Assembly: GCA_038745535.1 (NCBI GenBank)
Contig: JBCDLI010000019.1
Location: forward strand, 1 to 40,828
Length of the DNA: 40,828 nt
Reading direction: 5' to 3'
From: JBCDLI01 sp038745535
Lineage (GTDB): Bacteria > Pseudomonadota > Alphaproteobacteria > Rhizobiales > Rhizobiaceae
Part shown: positions 15,492 to 23,553 of the stretch, piece by piece
Layout: the number at the start of each line of letters is the position of its first letter
Position numbering within the stretch: position 1 is the stretch's first letter
The notes under the pieces: generated by a model
The model's input: the letters and a program-made list of their open reading frames with translations, nothing else
The model's database searches: none
Told to the model about the DNA's origin: nothing
Program-made: the position numbers and the translations under genes

Positions 15492-15675
15492 GTTCATGTC
15501 TCCGTCGTAGTTTTCTGGTTCTCTGTGACAGCAAAAGCAGGAAATTACCACAGCGGAAATGGGAATTTCATCAACTGATCTGACGTCGCTACAAAGCTGC
15601 GCCAAATCATGAATTGGCAATTGCGTTTCACTTGGTGTTTGCTCAGGCTACGATTTCGAAAACACGACAGCCGCT

Positions 15676-17028
15676 ATGAACACGCACGCCCCCATTGCCG
15701 AGCACAGCCAAGCCTCACTGGCTTCATTCATGGCTGAAAATCCGGATGTTGAGATTGTTGAACTTCTCATCGTCGACCCGAACGGCATTTTGCGTGGCAA
15801 GATTGCGCCTATTGACACCGTCAAAAAAGCTCTCGGTTTGGGCGTCAATTTTCCCGTGTCGATCCATGGCTTGGATTGCTGGGGCAGAGAAGTTCCCCAA
15901 ACCGGCCTGCACATCGAATCCGGAGACCGTGATGGATTTTTTCGCGCGGTGCCAAATTCCCTCTCAATCATACCGTGGAGTGAAGCGTCCGCTGCTCAGA
16001 TGCTGCTTGAAGGTTATTGTGCTAAGGGCGATCCACTCGCGTTTGACTGCCGTCATGTCCTTAACAGCGCAATCAACACACTTGCAGAAATGGGTGTGAC
16101 AGCCGTCGCAGCGTTCGAGCTTGAATTCTTCATTCTCGACGAGGCGGCTAAAATTCCGACGACGGCCAGCACCGGCCCGGACCAGCAACTGATGTACTGC
16201 CTGGAGGCCGTTGGTGAACACAGTGCGCTGTTTGACGAAATTCGCTCCGCTGCGCAAAAGCAGGGAGTTCTGATTGATACGATCGTGTCCGAAGCGGCGC
16301 CCGGTCAGTTTGAAGTAAATCTGAAACACCGAAGTAATGTGATGCGCGCTGCCGACGATGCCGTTCTTCTGCGGCGAATTGTAAAAGCCTGCGCAAACAA
16401 GCTCGGCAAGCGCGCAACTTTTATGGCCAAGCCGTTTATCGACCACGCGGGTAACGGAATGCATGTGCATGTGTCGCTTTGTAAGCGAACCGGTGGCAAT
16501 GTGTTCGCGGACAGCGACGAGGGGTCTACCAAGCTGAAATCGTGCGTTGCATCGTTGCTGAAAACCATGCCGACGCAACTGCCTGTCTTCATTAATTCGT
16601 GGAATGGCTTTCGCCGAATGCAGCCGGGCTCGTACGCGCCGACGACAGCTGCTTGGGGCGAGAACAACCGCTCGGTCGCTGTTCGCATTCCCGCAAGCGA
16701 CGTAAAAAACCGACGAATCGAGCATCGGATCGCCGGTGCCGACACAAATCCGTACCTTGTTCTAGCCTCCATCCTTTCAGCGATGGCTGACGGCCTGAAA
16801 AATCTTTGTGAGCCGCCGCCAGCATCTGAGGGAAACGCATATGATCAACATGGTCTGGAGAGCTTGGGCGGCGATCTCCCAACAGCGCTCGGCCTGATGG
16901 AAGTCGATCCCTTCACCATCACCTCTTTGGGCCCTGAAATGGCAAAGGTCTTCATGGCTATTAAGCACGCAGAGGCCGCTGAATTCGGGCTTGAAATCAC
17001 GCCGCTTGAACGGTCAACCTATCTGTAA
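15676..17028 (+). CDS. Second glutamine synthetase family protein, gamma-glutamylpolyamine synthetase-like
   Basis: 450 residues. It has the GS beta-grasp start (Leu-Ile-Val-Asp-Pro-Asn-Gly-Ile-Leu-Arg-Gly-Lys), Phe-Glu-Leu-Glu-Phe-Phe-Ile, Glu-Ala-Ala-Pro-Gly-Gln-Phe-Glu-Val-Asn-Leu (metal glutamates), Ala-Thr-Phe-Met-Ala-Lys-Pro, His-Val-His-Val-Ser-Leu, Asn-Gly-Phe-Arg-Arg-Met, and His-Arg-Ile-Ala-Gly-Ala-Asp-Thr-Asn-Pro-Tyr. These are the PuuA/GlnA-like family blocks, but it differs enough from the neighbour at 13682 to be a separate subfamily rather than a recent duplicate. It is 127 bases upstream of the potF-type gene and on the same strand, so it may take in the amine brought by that importer. 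No convincing ribosome site is seen at this ATG. The substrate amine is inferred from context only. Confidence 0.85.
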   Translation: MNTHAPIAEHSQASLASFMAENPDVEIVELLIVDPNGILRGKIAPIDTVKKALGLGVNFPVSIHGLDCWGREVPQTGLHIESGDRDGFFRAVPNSLSIIPWSEASAAQMLLEGYCAKGDPLAFDCRHVLNSAINTLAEMGVTAVAAFELEFFILDEAAKIPTTASTGPDQQLMYCLEAVGEHSALFDEIRSAAQKQGVLIDTIVSEAAPGQFEVNLKHRSNVMRAADDAVLLRRIVKACANKLGKRATFMAKPFIDHAGNGMHVHVSLCKRTGGNVFADSDEGSTKLKSCVASLLKTMPTQLPVFINSWNGFRRMQPGSYAPTTAAWGENNRSVAVRIPASDVKNRRIEHRIAGADTNPYLVLASILSAMADGLKNLCEPPPASEGNAYDQHGLESLGGDLPTALGLMEVDPFTITSLGPEMAKVFMAIKHAEAAEFGLEITPLERSTYL

Positions 17029-17067
17029 CAAGACGTGCGTTTTGCTGTTTCTTTGCGCTTGTACAGC

Positions 17068-17082
17068 ATGATCAATGATCAT
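17068..17082. promoter_or_regulatory. Perfect palindrome upstream of potF, possible operator
   Basis: ATGATCA-A-TGATCAT is a perfect 7+1+7 inverted repeat in the 126-base gap between the second GS-like gene and the potF-type gene, ending 72 bases before the potF start. Its size and position suit a dimeric repressor or activator, but no regulator gene lies beside it and I do not match it to a known consensus. Confidence 0.35.
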
Positions 17083-17154
17083 AGTCTTTGGTCGGACACT
17101 GCCCGCCCGACGGGAAAGACAGGTCTTTCTAATCATACAGGGAGAGCGGCTTAA

Positions 17155-18252
17155 ATGGCACGCATCAACACACTGATCGCAACGACCGCGATCATTGCGG
17201 TTTCAGCACTTGGCGCACACTCGGATGACCGCGTCGTCAACATCTACAATTGGTCCGACTACATCGACGAAGACATCATCACCGAATTTACCGAAGAGAC
17301 CGGCATCAAGGTCGTCTACGACGTATTCGATTCCAACGAGATTTTGGAAACGAAGCTGCTCGCTGGATCAACGGGCTATGACATCGTCGTCCCAACCGCA
17401 ACATTCCTTGCCAACCAGATCAAAGCAGGCATTTTCCAGCCGCTTGACAGGTCCAAGCTCTCAAATCTTGACAATCTAGATCCGGCCATTTCCGAGCGCC
17501 TTGCAGCCTATGATCCCGACAATGCCCACGCCATCAACTACATGTGGGGCACCACGGGCATCGGTATCAATGTCGACATGGTCAAGGAGCGTCTTGGGGA
17601 AGATGCTGACCTCAATACGTGGGACATCGTATTTGATCCCGAAGTGGCGGCGAAGCTTGAAGATTGCGGCGTTTTCCAACTCGATGCTCCAGCAGAAATG
17701 GTGCCTGCTGCGCTCAACTATCTGGGCATGGACCCTGATCTCAAGGATCAGGCCTCAATAGACACGGCAAAGGAAGCGCTGGAAGCGGTTCGTCCATTCG
17801 TTCGCAAATACCATTCGTCCGAATACATCAACGCGCTTGCAAATGGCGACATCTGCGTGGCCGTCGGTTGGTCAGGTGATATCCTTCAGGCGCGTGATCG
17901 TGCGGCGGAGGCGGATGCAGGTGTGACCGTTGAGTATATCATCCCGCAGGAAGGCGCGCTGATGTGGTTTGACAACATGGCGATCCCAGCAGACGCTCCA
18001 AATGTCGAAGAGGCGCACGCGTTCCTCGACTACATCATGCGTCCAGAGGTGATGGCGAAGGCGTCAAACTACGTCTACTACGCCAATGGAAACCTCGCTT
18101 CCAAGCCGTTGCTCGAAGAAGATGTGATCGGCGATCCGGCGATCTATCCTGACGACGCGACGCTTGCGCGTCTTTACACAGTGTCACCAGACAGTGCCCG
18201 CGATAAGCGGATTTTGAACCGTGCGTGGACGGAAGTGAAAACCGGCCAGTAA
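17155..18252 (+). CDS. potF: Polyamine ABC transporter substrate-binding protein (PotF type)
   Basis: 365 residues (PotF of E. coli has 370). An AGGGAG site lies about 10 bases before the ATG. A short signal peptide ends near Leu-Gly-Ala-His-Ser. The mature start Val-Val-Asn-Ile-Tyr-Asn-Trp-Ser-Asp-Tyr-Ile-Asp is the hallmark of PotD/PotF polyamine-binding proteins, followed by Thr-Gly-Ile-Lys-Val-Val-Tyr-Asp-Val-Phe-Asp-Ser-Asn-Glu, Gly-Tyr-Asp-Ile-Val-Val-Pro-Thr, and Met-Trp-Gly-Thr-Thr-Gly-Ile-Gly-Ile-Asn. Trp-Ser-Gly-Asp and Met-Trp-Phe-Asp-Asn-Met-Ala-Ile-Pro carry the acidic and aromatic residues that hold the diamine in family structures. It binds putrescine or a related polyamine in the periplasm and delivers it to the permease encoded just downstream. 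Confidence 0.92.
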   Translation: MARINTLIATTAIIAVSALGAHSDDRVVNIYNWSDYIDEDIITEFTEETGIKVVYDVFDSNEILETKLLAGSTGYDIVVPTATFLANQIKAGIFQPLDRSKLSNLDNLDPAISERLAAYDPDNAHAINYMWGTTGIGINVDMVKERLGEDADLNTWDIVFDPEVAAKLEDCGVFQLDAPAEMVPAALNYLGMDPDLKDQASIDTAKEALEAVRPFVRKYHSSEYINALANGDICVAVGWSGDILQARDRAAEADAGVTVEYIIPQEGALMWFDNMAIPADAPNVEEAHAFLDYIMRPEVMAKASNYVYYANGNLASKPLLEEDVIGDPAIYPDDATLARLYTVSPDSARDKRILNRAWTEVKTGQ

Positions 18253-18313
18253 CTCAAAACATGCGCCACTCGAATGATAATATCGGGTGGCGCTGCTGGC
18301 GCGGGGCAGCTTG

Positions 18314-19453
18314 ATGAAATCGCTTGGAAATGTGCGCCGCGCCTTTGCGCCCTGGACCGATGACAGCGCAACACCGTTCATCCGGTTCGAAAATGTCACC
18401 AAGCAATTCGGCGACTTCACTGCTGTCGATAATCTTAATTTGAATATTTTCGAACGCGAATTCTTCTCGCTTCTTGGCCCTTCAGGTTGCGGAAAGACCA
18501 CGCTGCTTCGCATGCTCGCTGGCTTCGAACAGCCGACATCGGGCAATCTGTATCTCGATGGCCAGCCCCTTGCGGGTGTGCAGCCGCACGAGCGGCCCGT
18601 GAACATGATGTTCCAGTCTTACGCGCTTTTTCCCCATATGACGGTGGCGGACAATATCGCGTTTGGTCTCAAGCAACAGCGCATGCCAAAGCCGAATATC
18701 GCGGAGCGCGTTCAGCAGATGTTGAAACTGGTGAAGCTGGAAAAGTTTGGTGCACGCAAACCCCATCAGCTCTCCGGCGGGCAACGCCAGCGTGTAGCGC
18801 TTGCACGATCGGTTGCGAAGCGGCCTAAACTCTTGCTGCTTGATGAGCCTCTTGGTGCTCTCGATAAAAAATTGCGCGAAGAAACGCAGTTCGAGCTTAT
18901 GGACCTGCAAGAGGAACTCGGTCTCACATTCATGATCGTTACCCACGATCAGGAAGAGGCCATGACCATGTCAGATCGTATCGCGGTGATGGATACCGGA
19001 CAGATCGTCCAGACAGGGACGCCTGCCGAAATCTATGAGGCACCCACTTCGCGGTATGTGGCTGACTTCATCGGGAATATAAATCTCTTTGGAGGTCAGG
19101 TCGCGAGGACGGCGGATGGCATTGTCGAAATCAACGGTGAGGACGGTTTCGCGATTTCTGCATCAAGCGCTACCGATCTCGCAAAGGGGGATGATGTCTG
19201 GTTCGCAGTGCGACCTGAAAAGGTAGACGTAAACCGGGAGAAGCCCGACCAAGCCACAAACCTGGTTCAAGGCGAAGTCTGGGACATCGCCTATTTGGGC
19301 GGGCTCACCGTTTATAACGTGAAGTTGGGTTCCGGTGCGATCGTGAAGGCTATGGTGATCAACTCCGAGCGCGGTGTAGAAAATCCAATTGGGTATGAAG
19401 AGCGGGTGTGGCTCTCATTCACGCCGAACTGCGGCATCGTATTGGATCGCTGA
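18314..19453 (+). CDS. potG: Polyamine ABC transporter ATP-binding protein (PotG type)
   Basis: 379 residues (E. coli PotG 377). I use the ATG at 18314; an in-frame start nine codons earlier adds only a non-family tail. Walker A is Gly-Pro-Ser-Gly-Cys-Gly-Lys-Thr-Thr at about residues 55-63, the signature Leu-Ser-Gly-Gly-Gln-Arg-Gln-Arg-Val at about 145, and Walker B Leu-Leu-Leu-Leu-Asp-Glu-Pro-Leu-Gly-Ala-Leu-Asp follows, with the switch His in Val-Thr-His-Asp. The C-terminal TOBE-type domain (Trp-Phe-Ala-Val-Arg-Pro-Glu-Lys, Asp-Ile-Ala-Tyr-Leu-Gly-Gly) is usual for polyamine importers. It powers import through the two permeases that follow. Its stop is 1 base before the potH start. Confidence 0.93.
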   Translation: MKSLGNVRRAFAPWTDDSATPFIRFENVTKQFGDFTAVDNLNLNIFEREFFSLLGPSGCGKTTLLRMLAGFEQPTSGNLYLDGQPLAGVQPHERPVNMMFQSYALFPHMTVADNIAFGLKQQRMPKPNIAERVQQMLKLVKLEKFGARKPHQLSGGQRQRVALARSVAKRPKLLLLDEPLGALDKKLREETQFELMDLQEELGLTFMIVTHDQEEAMTMSDRIAVMDTGQIVQTGTPAEIYEAPTSRYVADFIGNINLFGGQVARTADGIVEINGEDGFAISASSATDLAKGDDVWFAVRPEKVDVNREKPDQATNLVQGEVWDIAYLGGLTVYNVKLGSGAIVKAMVINSERGVENPIGYEERVWLSFTPNCGIVLDR

Positions 19454-19454
19454 G

Positions 19455-20384
19455 ATGGCAGCGGAAACACCGACAGCAGCGCTTGGCGCACGGCTATTTC
19501 AGCGCCTTACGATCCTCATTCCATATGTCTGGCTCTTCTGCCTCTTTCTGCTGCCGTTTCTGATCGTCTTCCGTATCTCGCTGTCGGTGCTGGAATTCGG
19601 TAGCCCTCCCTATGTCCCGCAGTTCGATTTGAGCAAGGGATGGACCGCGTTTCGCGAAGACCTCGCAATGCTCAACGTCGAGAATTACACTTTCCTCGCC
19701 ACCGACGCGCTCTACAGAAATGCCTATATCTCCAGCATCTTGATCGCGTCGGTCTCGACGTTCTTCACACTGCTCATCGGCTTTCTCATGGCCTACGGCA
19801 TGGCGCGCGCGCCGGAAGGGTGGCGTCCAATCCTTTTGATGCTCGTGATTTTGCCGTTCTGGACCTCGTTTCTCATCCGAGTCTATGCATGGATCGGCAT
19901 TTTAAAGCCCGAAGGTCTGTTGAACCAGTTGCTGCTCTGGCTGGGTGTGATCGACACACCGCTTACGATTTTAAACACCAATACCGCCGTCTATATCGGC
20001 GTCGTCTATTCATACCTGCCTTTCATGATCCTGCCGATCTACGCGACGCTGGAAAAACTAGATTATTCGCTCATCGAGGCGGCTCAGGACCTTGGCTGCA
20101 CTGCCATCGGCGCATTCTGGAAGATCACTGTGCGCTTGGCTTTACCGGGCATAATTGCTGGTTCTATGCTGGTGTTTATTCCTACAGTCGGTGAGTTCGT
20201 CATCCCCGATCTGCTTGGTGGCTCTCAAACGCTTATGATCGGTAAAGTGCTCTGGACTGAGTTTTTTAACAATTCCGACTGGACGATAGCGTCCGCGCTC
20301 GCGATCTTGCTGCTGCTGGTCCTCGTCGTACCCATCGTATTTTTCCAAAATGCCCAAGCCAAGGCTGCGGGGCAGGGCCAGTGA
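19455..20384 (+). CDS. potH: Polyamine ABC transporter permease (PotH type)
   Basis: 309 residues. The ATG at 19455 is one base after the potG stop, so I reject a longer frame that starts inside potG. There are six membrane segments, a long first periplasmic loop (Glu-Phe-Gly-Ser-Pro-Pro-Tyr-Val) as in PotH/PotB, and the coupling loop Ile-Glu-Ala-Ala-Gln-Asp-Leu-Gly-Cys-Thr (the EAA motif) that contacts the ATPase. Ile-Pro-Thr-Val-Gly-Glu-Phe-Val-Ile-Pro-Asp-Leu-Leu-Gly-Gly is another conserved PotH block. It forms one half of the inner-membrane channel with PotI. The stop overlaps the potI start by 4 bases. Confidence 0.93.
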   Translation: MAAETPTAALGARLFQRLTILIPYVWLFCLFLLPFLIVFRISLSVLEFGSPPYVPQFDLSKGWTAFREDLAMLNVENYTFLATDALYRNAYISSILIASVSTFFTLLIGFLMAYGMARAPEGWRPILLMLVILPFWTSFLIRVYAWIGILKPEGLLNQLLLWLGVIDTPLTILNTNTAVYIGVVYSYLPFMILPIYATLEKLDYSLIEAAQDLGCTAIGAFWKITVRLALPGIIAGSMLVFIPTVGEFVIPDLLGGSQTLMIGKVLWTEFFNNSDWTIASALAILLLLVLVVPIVFFQNAQAKAAGQGQ

Positions 20385-21181
20385 GTGGTCGTCTGACTTG
20401 GCTCAATGTGACCGCTCTGGTCGGCGGTTTCGCCTTTCTTTACATACCGATCCTGCTGCTGATCATTTTCTCATTCAACGAGTCGCGATTGGTCACGGTG
20501 TGGGCCGGGTTTTCCACGCGATGGTATGTGGAGATGTTTTCCAACCGCGGTCTGATGGACGCTGCGTGGGTCACGATCCGCGTCGCGATTGTCTCAGCCT
20601 CCATCGCAACAGTCCTTGGTACGCTTGCAGCACTTGCCCTTGTGAGAAACACGAAGTTCCGCGGACGCACTCTGTTCACCGGCATGGTTTACGCCCCGCT
20701 CGTTATGCCGGAGGTCATCACCGGTCTGTCGCTCCTACTGCTCTTCGTTTCGATCAATTTTGATCGCGGCTTTTGGACGGTGACACTCGCCCATATCACC
20801 TTCACCATGTGCTTCGTCGCGGTTGTGGTTCAGTCACGTTTGCTCACGTTCGACGCCTCTCTGGAAGAAGCGGCGCAAGACCTCGGCTGTACGCCGTTCG
20901 AAGCGTTCTACAAAGTGACTCTTCCAGTGATTTTTCCAGCGGTGATTTCCGGTTGGATGCTGGCATTCACCCTGTCGCTCGATGATCTCGTTATCGCGTC
21001 TTTCACGTCCGGTCCCGGCGCGACGACGCTTCCCATGAAGATCTACTCTCAGGTCAGGCTTGGCGTCACCCCGGAGATCAATGCCGTCTGCACAATTCTG
21101 ATTTCGCTTGTGGCGGTTGGCGTCATCACAGCTTCGCTTGTTCAAAAGCGCGCGATGGTTAGGAACGAAAAACCAACCTAA
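20381..21181 (+). CDS. potI: Polyamine ABC transporter permease (PotI type)
   Basis: 266 residues, starting at a GTG that overlaps the potH stop by 4 bases (GTGA), typical of translational coupling. Six membrane segments are present, with Ile-Phe-Ser-Phe-Asn-Glu-Ser-Arg in the first periplasmic loop as in PotC/PotI and the EAA coupling loop Leu-Glu-Glu-Ala-Ala-Gln-Asp-Leu-Gly-Cys-Thr. Leu-Ser-Leu-Asp-Asp-Leu-Val-Ile-Ala-Ser-Phe follows and is diagnostic for this permease branch. It completes the importer with PotF, PotG and PotH. The last 4 bases overlap the end of the convergent DUF6460 gene. Confidence 0.93.
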   Translation: MSGRLTWLNVTALVGGFAFLYIPILLLIIFSFNESRLVTVWAGFSTRWYVEMFSNRGLMDAAWVTIRVAIVSASIATVLGTLAALALVRNTKFRGRTLFTGMVYAPLVMPEVITGLSLLLLFVSINFDRGFWTVTLAHITFTMCFVAVVVQSRLLTFDASLEEAAQDLGCTPFEAFYKVTLPVIFPAVISGWMLAFTLSLDDLVIASFTSGPGATTLPMKIYSQVRLGVTPEINAVCTILISLVAVGVITASLVQKRAMVRNEKPT

Positions 21182-21420
21182 CCGCGCGGTGGGCGCAGCA
21201 CGTAAACCAGTGCCCAAAGCGGCAAAATGATCATGCAGCCCAAAACCATATTGGGCACGGCCCAGTTCACTGCTTGCACTAGCATTTCCCATAGACGTTC
21301 GGGCGTGAGACCTGCGCGGAGTAAAATGTCCGCCGCTGACATATTAAATGCAGAAAGCACGGCGCCCAGCAAAACCGAGGCCGTTAGCAATTTCACCAGC
21401 AATATCAGGGCATTTTGCAT
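21178..21420 (-). CDS. DUF6460 family small membrane protein
   Basis: 80 residues from the ATG at 21420, chosen because the protein then begins Met-Gln-Asn-Ala-Leu-Ile-Leu-Leu-Val-Lys-Leu-Leu, as relatives do; a longer frame adds an unrelated 18-residue tail. One helix at about residues 5-25 and a second at about 50-72, ending Tyr-Val-Leu-Arg-Pro-Pro-Arg-Gly. The middle segment Ala-Asp-Ile-Leu-Leu-Arg-Ala-Gly-Leu-Thr-Pro-Glu matches the DUF6460 pattern, a family found mainly in Hyphomicrobiales. The function is unknown. Its end overlaps the end of potI by 4 bases. An inverted repeat GTTTTCA-N10-TGAAAAC lies upstream at 21442-21465. Confidence 0.75.
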   Translation of the reverse strand: MQNALILLVKLLTASVLLGAVLSAFNMSAADILLRAGLTPERLWEMLVQAVNWAVPNMVLGCMIILPLWALVYVLRPPRG

Positions 21421-21523
21421 CGCCCGAGGTCCGTTGCACGCGTTTTCAGTGTGGTAAGTGAAAACGGTAAACATGCATTAAACCGTTCAAGATTGGGTTT
21501 ACCAATGCAGATCGCCCGATGGA

Positions 21524-23359
21524 TCACTCAATGAGCGGAGGTGCCGTCTGCGCCAGAGACGGAAAGATGTACGGAGCGTTCGTCCCGCCACCAATGAAGA
21601 ACTCAATGGGATCGGTATCATCGGTCGATGAGATTTTGCGCATGCTCGCAGCTATTGTGCCCCCGGCAATCTGCACAATCCCGCTGAAACTCATCTTCTC
21701 GTCGCCAAATTCCGCTACCGCGTCGGCAAGAGAAAGCACTCCATTTGAGATTTCTGTTTCCCATTGAAAGCTGTCAAAACTCGCAGAGCTATAATCGAGG
21801 TCAATCGGCTTGAAGGCTCTGTTCTCCAAATAGCTTGTCAGCACTTGCGGGTCCAACCCCGCTATGGCCCCGTTCTCCGTGCTCAAGCGTATTTTTCCCT
21901 CGCCGCGTTGAAGCAAATTGCTCCACGGACCAAGCGAAGATGTGAGCGTGACAGCAAAATCGCCGCGTCCGGAAGGGACAATCGGCGCAAGCTCATGCAC
22001 GGAATTGAACTCGCTCATGTTTATTTGCTCACCTAATACCGAGACCTCAGTGCGTCCGTCATATTCGCTGCGATCAAGCCTTAAACGCGCTTGAAGAGTG
22101 CCGCCGTATCCCTCGGCAAAACCAATGTCGAACAGCGCCAAACCCGGAGTGATCTGCGCCGTTGCCGCCACATTGGCAAATTGCATCTGGTCAAAATTTG
22201 CCCGCGTAGCCGATATCCGCAGATCGGCGCTCAGTTGGTCCATGAAAACGGTGCTTACTGGTGCAGCGTTGTCAAATGAGTTGGGAATCGGGAGAAATGC
22301 GCCGAGAAAAGATCGTAGGTTGAGCGCGGCAAAATCGAGTGTGCCGCTAATTGTCGGCAGACTGTCATCGCGGTCGCTCAACTCGATAATGCCTGTTCCG
22401 ATATTATCATCGAGCGTCAGCGACAGGTCGTCCATGCGTATGACATTATCCCTGAGCTGCAGATTGGCACTGACGTCCACTTCTCCAAGTGCAAGAGCCG
22501 GTCGGCCGCGACGTCCTGACCAAAGAAGCAGGTTTCGCAGCGAAGCGCTGGACGCGGTTATATCACCTTTCGCATATAAGCCTGCAGAGACGCCGGCCTC
22601 ACCGTCAAACTGCATTTGCCCAAGGATCGAGTTGATCGAAAATGCGATTGGCGCAATGGAGCCAGTAAGAAGTGCGAGAGGGCTTTGACTGGACCCCTGG
22701 ATTTCAAAAGCCCGTTCCCGGTAAACGAACGCGGCGGTAACCGACAAAGGGCTGGACAAGTCGGCCCAGGTCAAGGTGCCATTTACCCTATCAAGCTCGT
22801 GGTTCAGTTTGTCTTCTGTTGGCGCATTTATCGACACCGTCCCATCTGAAACGGTCAACGTGCCTATTCGGCGGTTGACGTCGCTTGGAATTTGCGAGGC
22901 TAACTCTGAGACTTCATCTCCGCTCACCGGCACGTCGGTCAGCGCTTGGAGTGCGTCACGAACGTTGGAGAGTGGTAGAAGGCTGACAAGAGAAAGACCC
23001 TCCTCAAGCATTAAAGTTACCTCCGGCGAGACGAGCTCAATGGAAGACACCACCGGTTTTCCCCGCAGCACCGACGGAAGGGACATTGAAATGTTCAGCG
23101 TCTCGACGTGTGCAATGAGGCTATCACCCTCTCGCATATCCATCCGGTAGAAGCGCACATTCTGCAGGCTGGCCGAGGGAACCGGAAACAATTTCACCGC
23201 CGTTGTGCCGCCCAGCGTGACACGCTGTCCCGAAATTGATGTGATTTCTCGCTCGATGAAATTGCGAACAAAATCGGTGGAGACAAAGGTCGGTATGAGC
23301 AGCCAGATCATGGCCAAAGAGGCCACAACAAAGATCGCTGATCGGGTGAATAGGTTCAC
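21524..23359 (-). CDS. AsmA family protein
   Basis: 611 residues, using a GTG start at 23359; no strong ribosome site is visible. A single N-terminal membrane helix (about residues 7-25) is followed by Phe-Val-Arg-Asn-Phe-Ile-Glu-Arg-Glu-Ile-Thr-Ser-Ile-Ser-Gly, the AsmA N-terminal pattern. A long repetitive beta-rich region follows, with Leu-Gly-Pro-Trp-Ser-Asn-Leu-Leu-Gln-Arg-Gly-Glu-Gly near residue 470 and Thr-Glu-Asn-Gly-Ala-Ile-Ala-Gly-Leu-Asp, typical of the C-terminal AsmA domain. AsmA-like proteins are anchored in the inner membrane, extend through the periplasm and are now linked to lipid transfer to the outer membrane. It stands alone, between DUF6460 and the histidine kinase. Confidence 0.85.
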   Translation of the reverse strand: MNLFTRSAIFVVASLAMIWLLIPTFVSTDFVRNFIEREITSISGQRVTLGGTTAVKLFPVPSASLQNVRFYRMDMREGDSLIAHVETLNISMSLPSVLRGKPVVSSIELVSPEVTLMLEEGLSLVSLLPLSNVRDALQALTDVPVSGDEVSELASQIPSDVNRRIGTLTVSDGTVSINAPTEDKLNHELDRVNGTLTWADLSSPLSVTAAFVYRERAFEIQGSSQSPLALLTGSIAPIAFSINSILGQMQFDGEAGVSAGLYAKGDITASSASLRNLLLWSGRRGRPALALGEVDVSANLQLRDNVIRMDDLSLTLDDNIGTGIIELSDRDDSLPTISGTLDFAALNLRSFLGAFLPIPNSFDNAAPVSTVFMDQLSADLRISATRANFDQMQFANVAATAQITPGLALFDIGFAEGYGGTLQARLRLDRSEYDGRTEVSVLGEQINMSEFNSVHELAPIVPSGRGDFAVTLTSSLGPWSNLLQRGEGKIRLSTENGAIAGLDPQVLTSYLENRAFKPIDLDYSSASFDSFQWETEISNGVLSLADAVAEFGDEKMSFSGIVQIAGGTIAASMRKISSTDDTDPIEFFIGGGTNAPYIFPSLAQTAPPLIE

Positions 23360-23523
23360 TCAGTGTGTCCAAAAACTTGAGGTTGGTTCATTCATCAGCG
23401 TTAACCATTCTTCACGCAGCTTTACAAAGCGTTTCAGGTTAACCATGCGCAGTTAGACACTTTTAACGATTACAGTGCATTTCTCTTTAATAGTTTTTTC
23501 ACTGCCACAGACAGTTCTCAACT

Positions 23524-23553
23524 AGACCACGCCAAATGCGTGGTCTTTTTTTG
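23524..23553 (+). terminator. Plus-strand rho-independent terminator without an assigned gene
   Basis: AGACCACGC (23524-23532) pairs perfectly with GCGTGGTCT (23538-23546) around a 5-base loop, followed by seven T in total on the plus strand. On the minus strand no T run follows the hairpin, so it is not a good terminator for the kinase gene ending at 23554. No plus-strand gene is known between 23360 and 23524, which suggests a short plus-strand transcript. Confidence 0.75.

Noticed and set aside
15676..17028. Calling the second GS homologue glnA
   Set aside because: Its blocks and the polyamine context fit PuuA-like ligases better than housekeeping glutamine synthetase, and no glnB or adenylylation-site context is present.
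21442..21465. Inverted repeat GTTTTCA-N10-TGAAAAC upstream of the DUF6460 gene
   Set aside because: Arms of 7 bases in AT-rich DNA occur easily by chance and no regulator is linked, so I mention it only with the gene.
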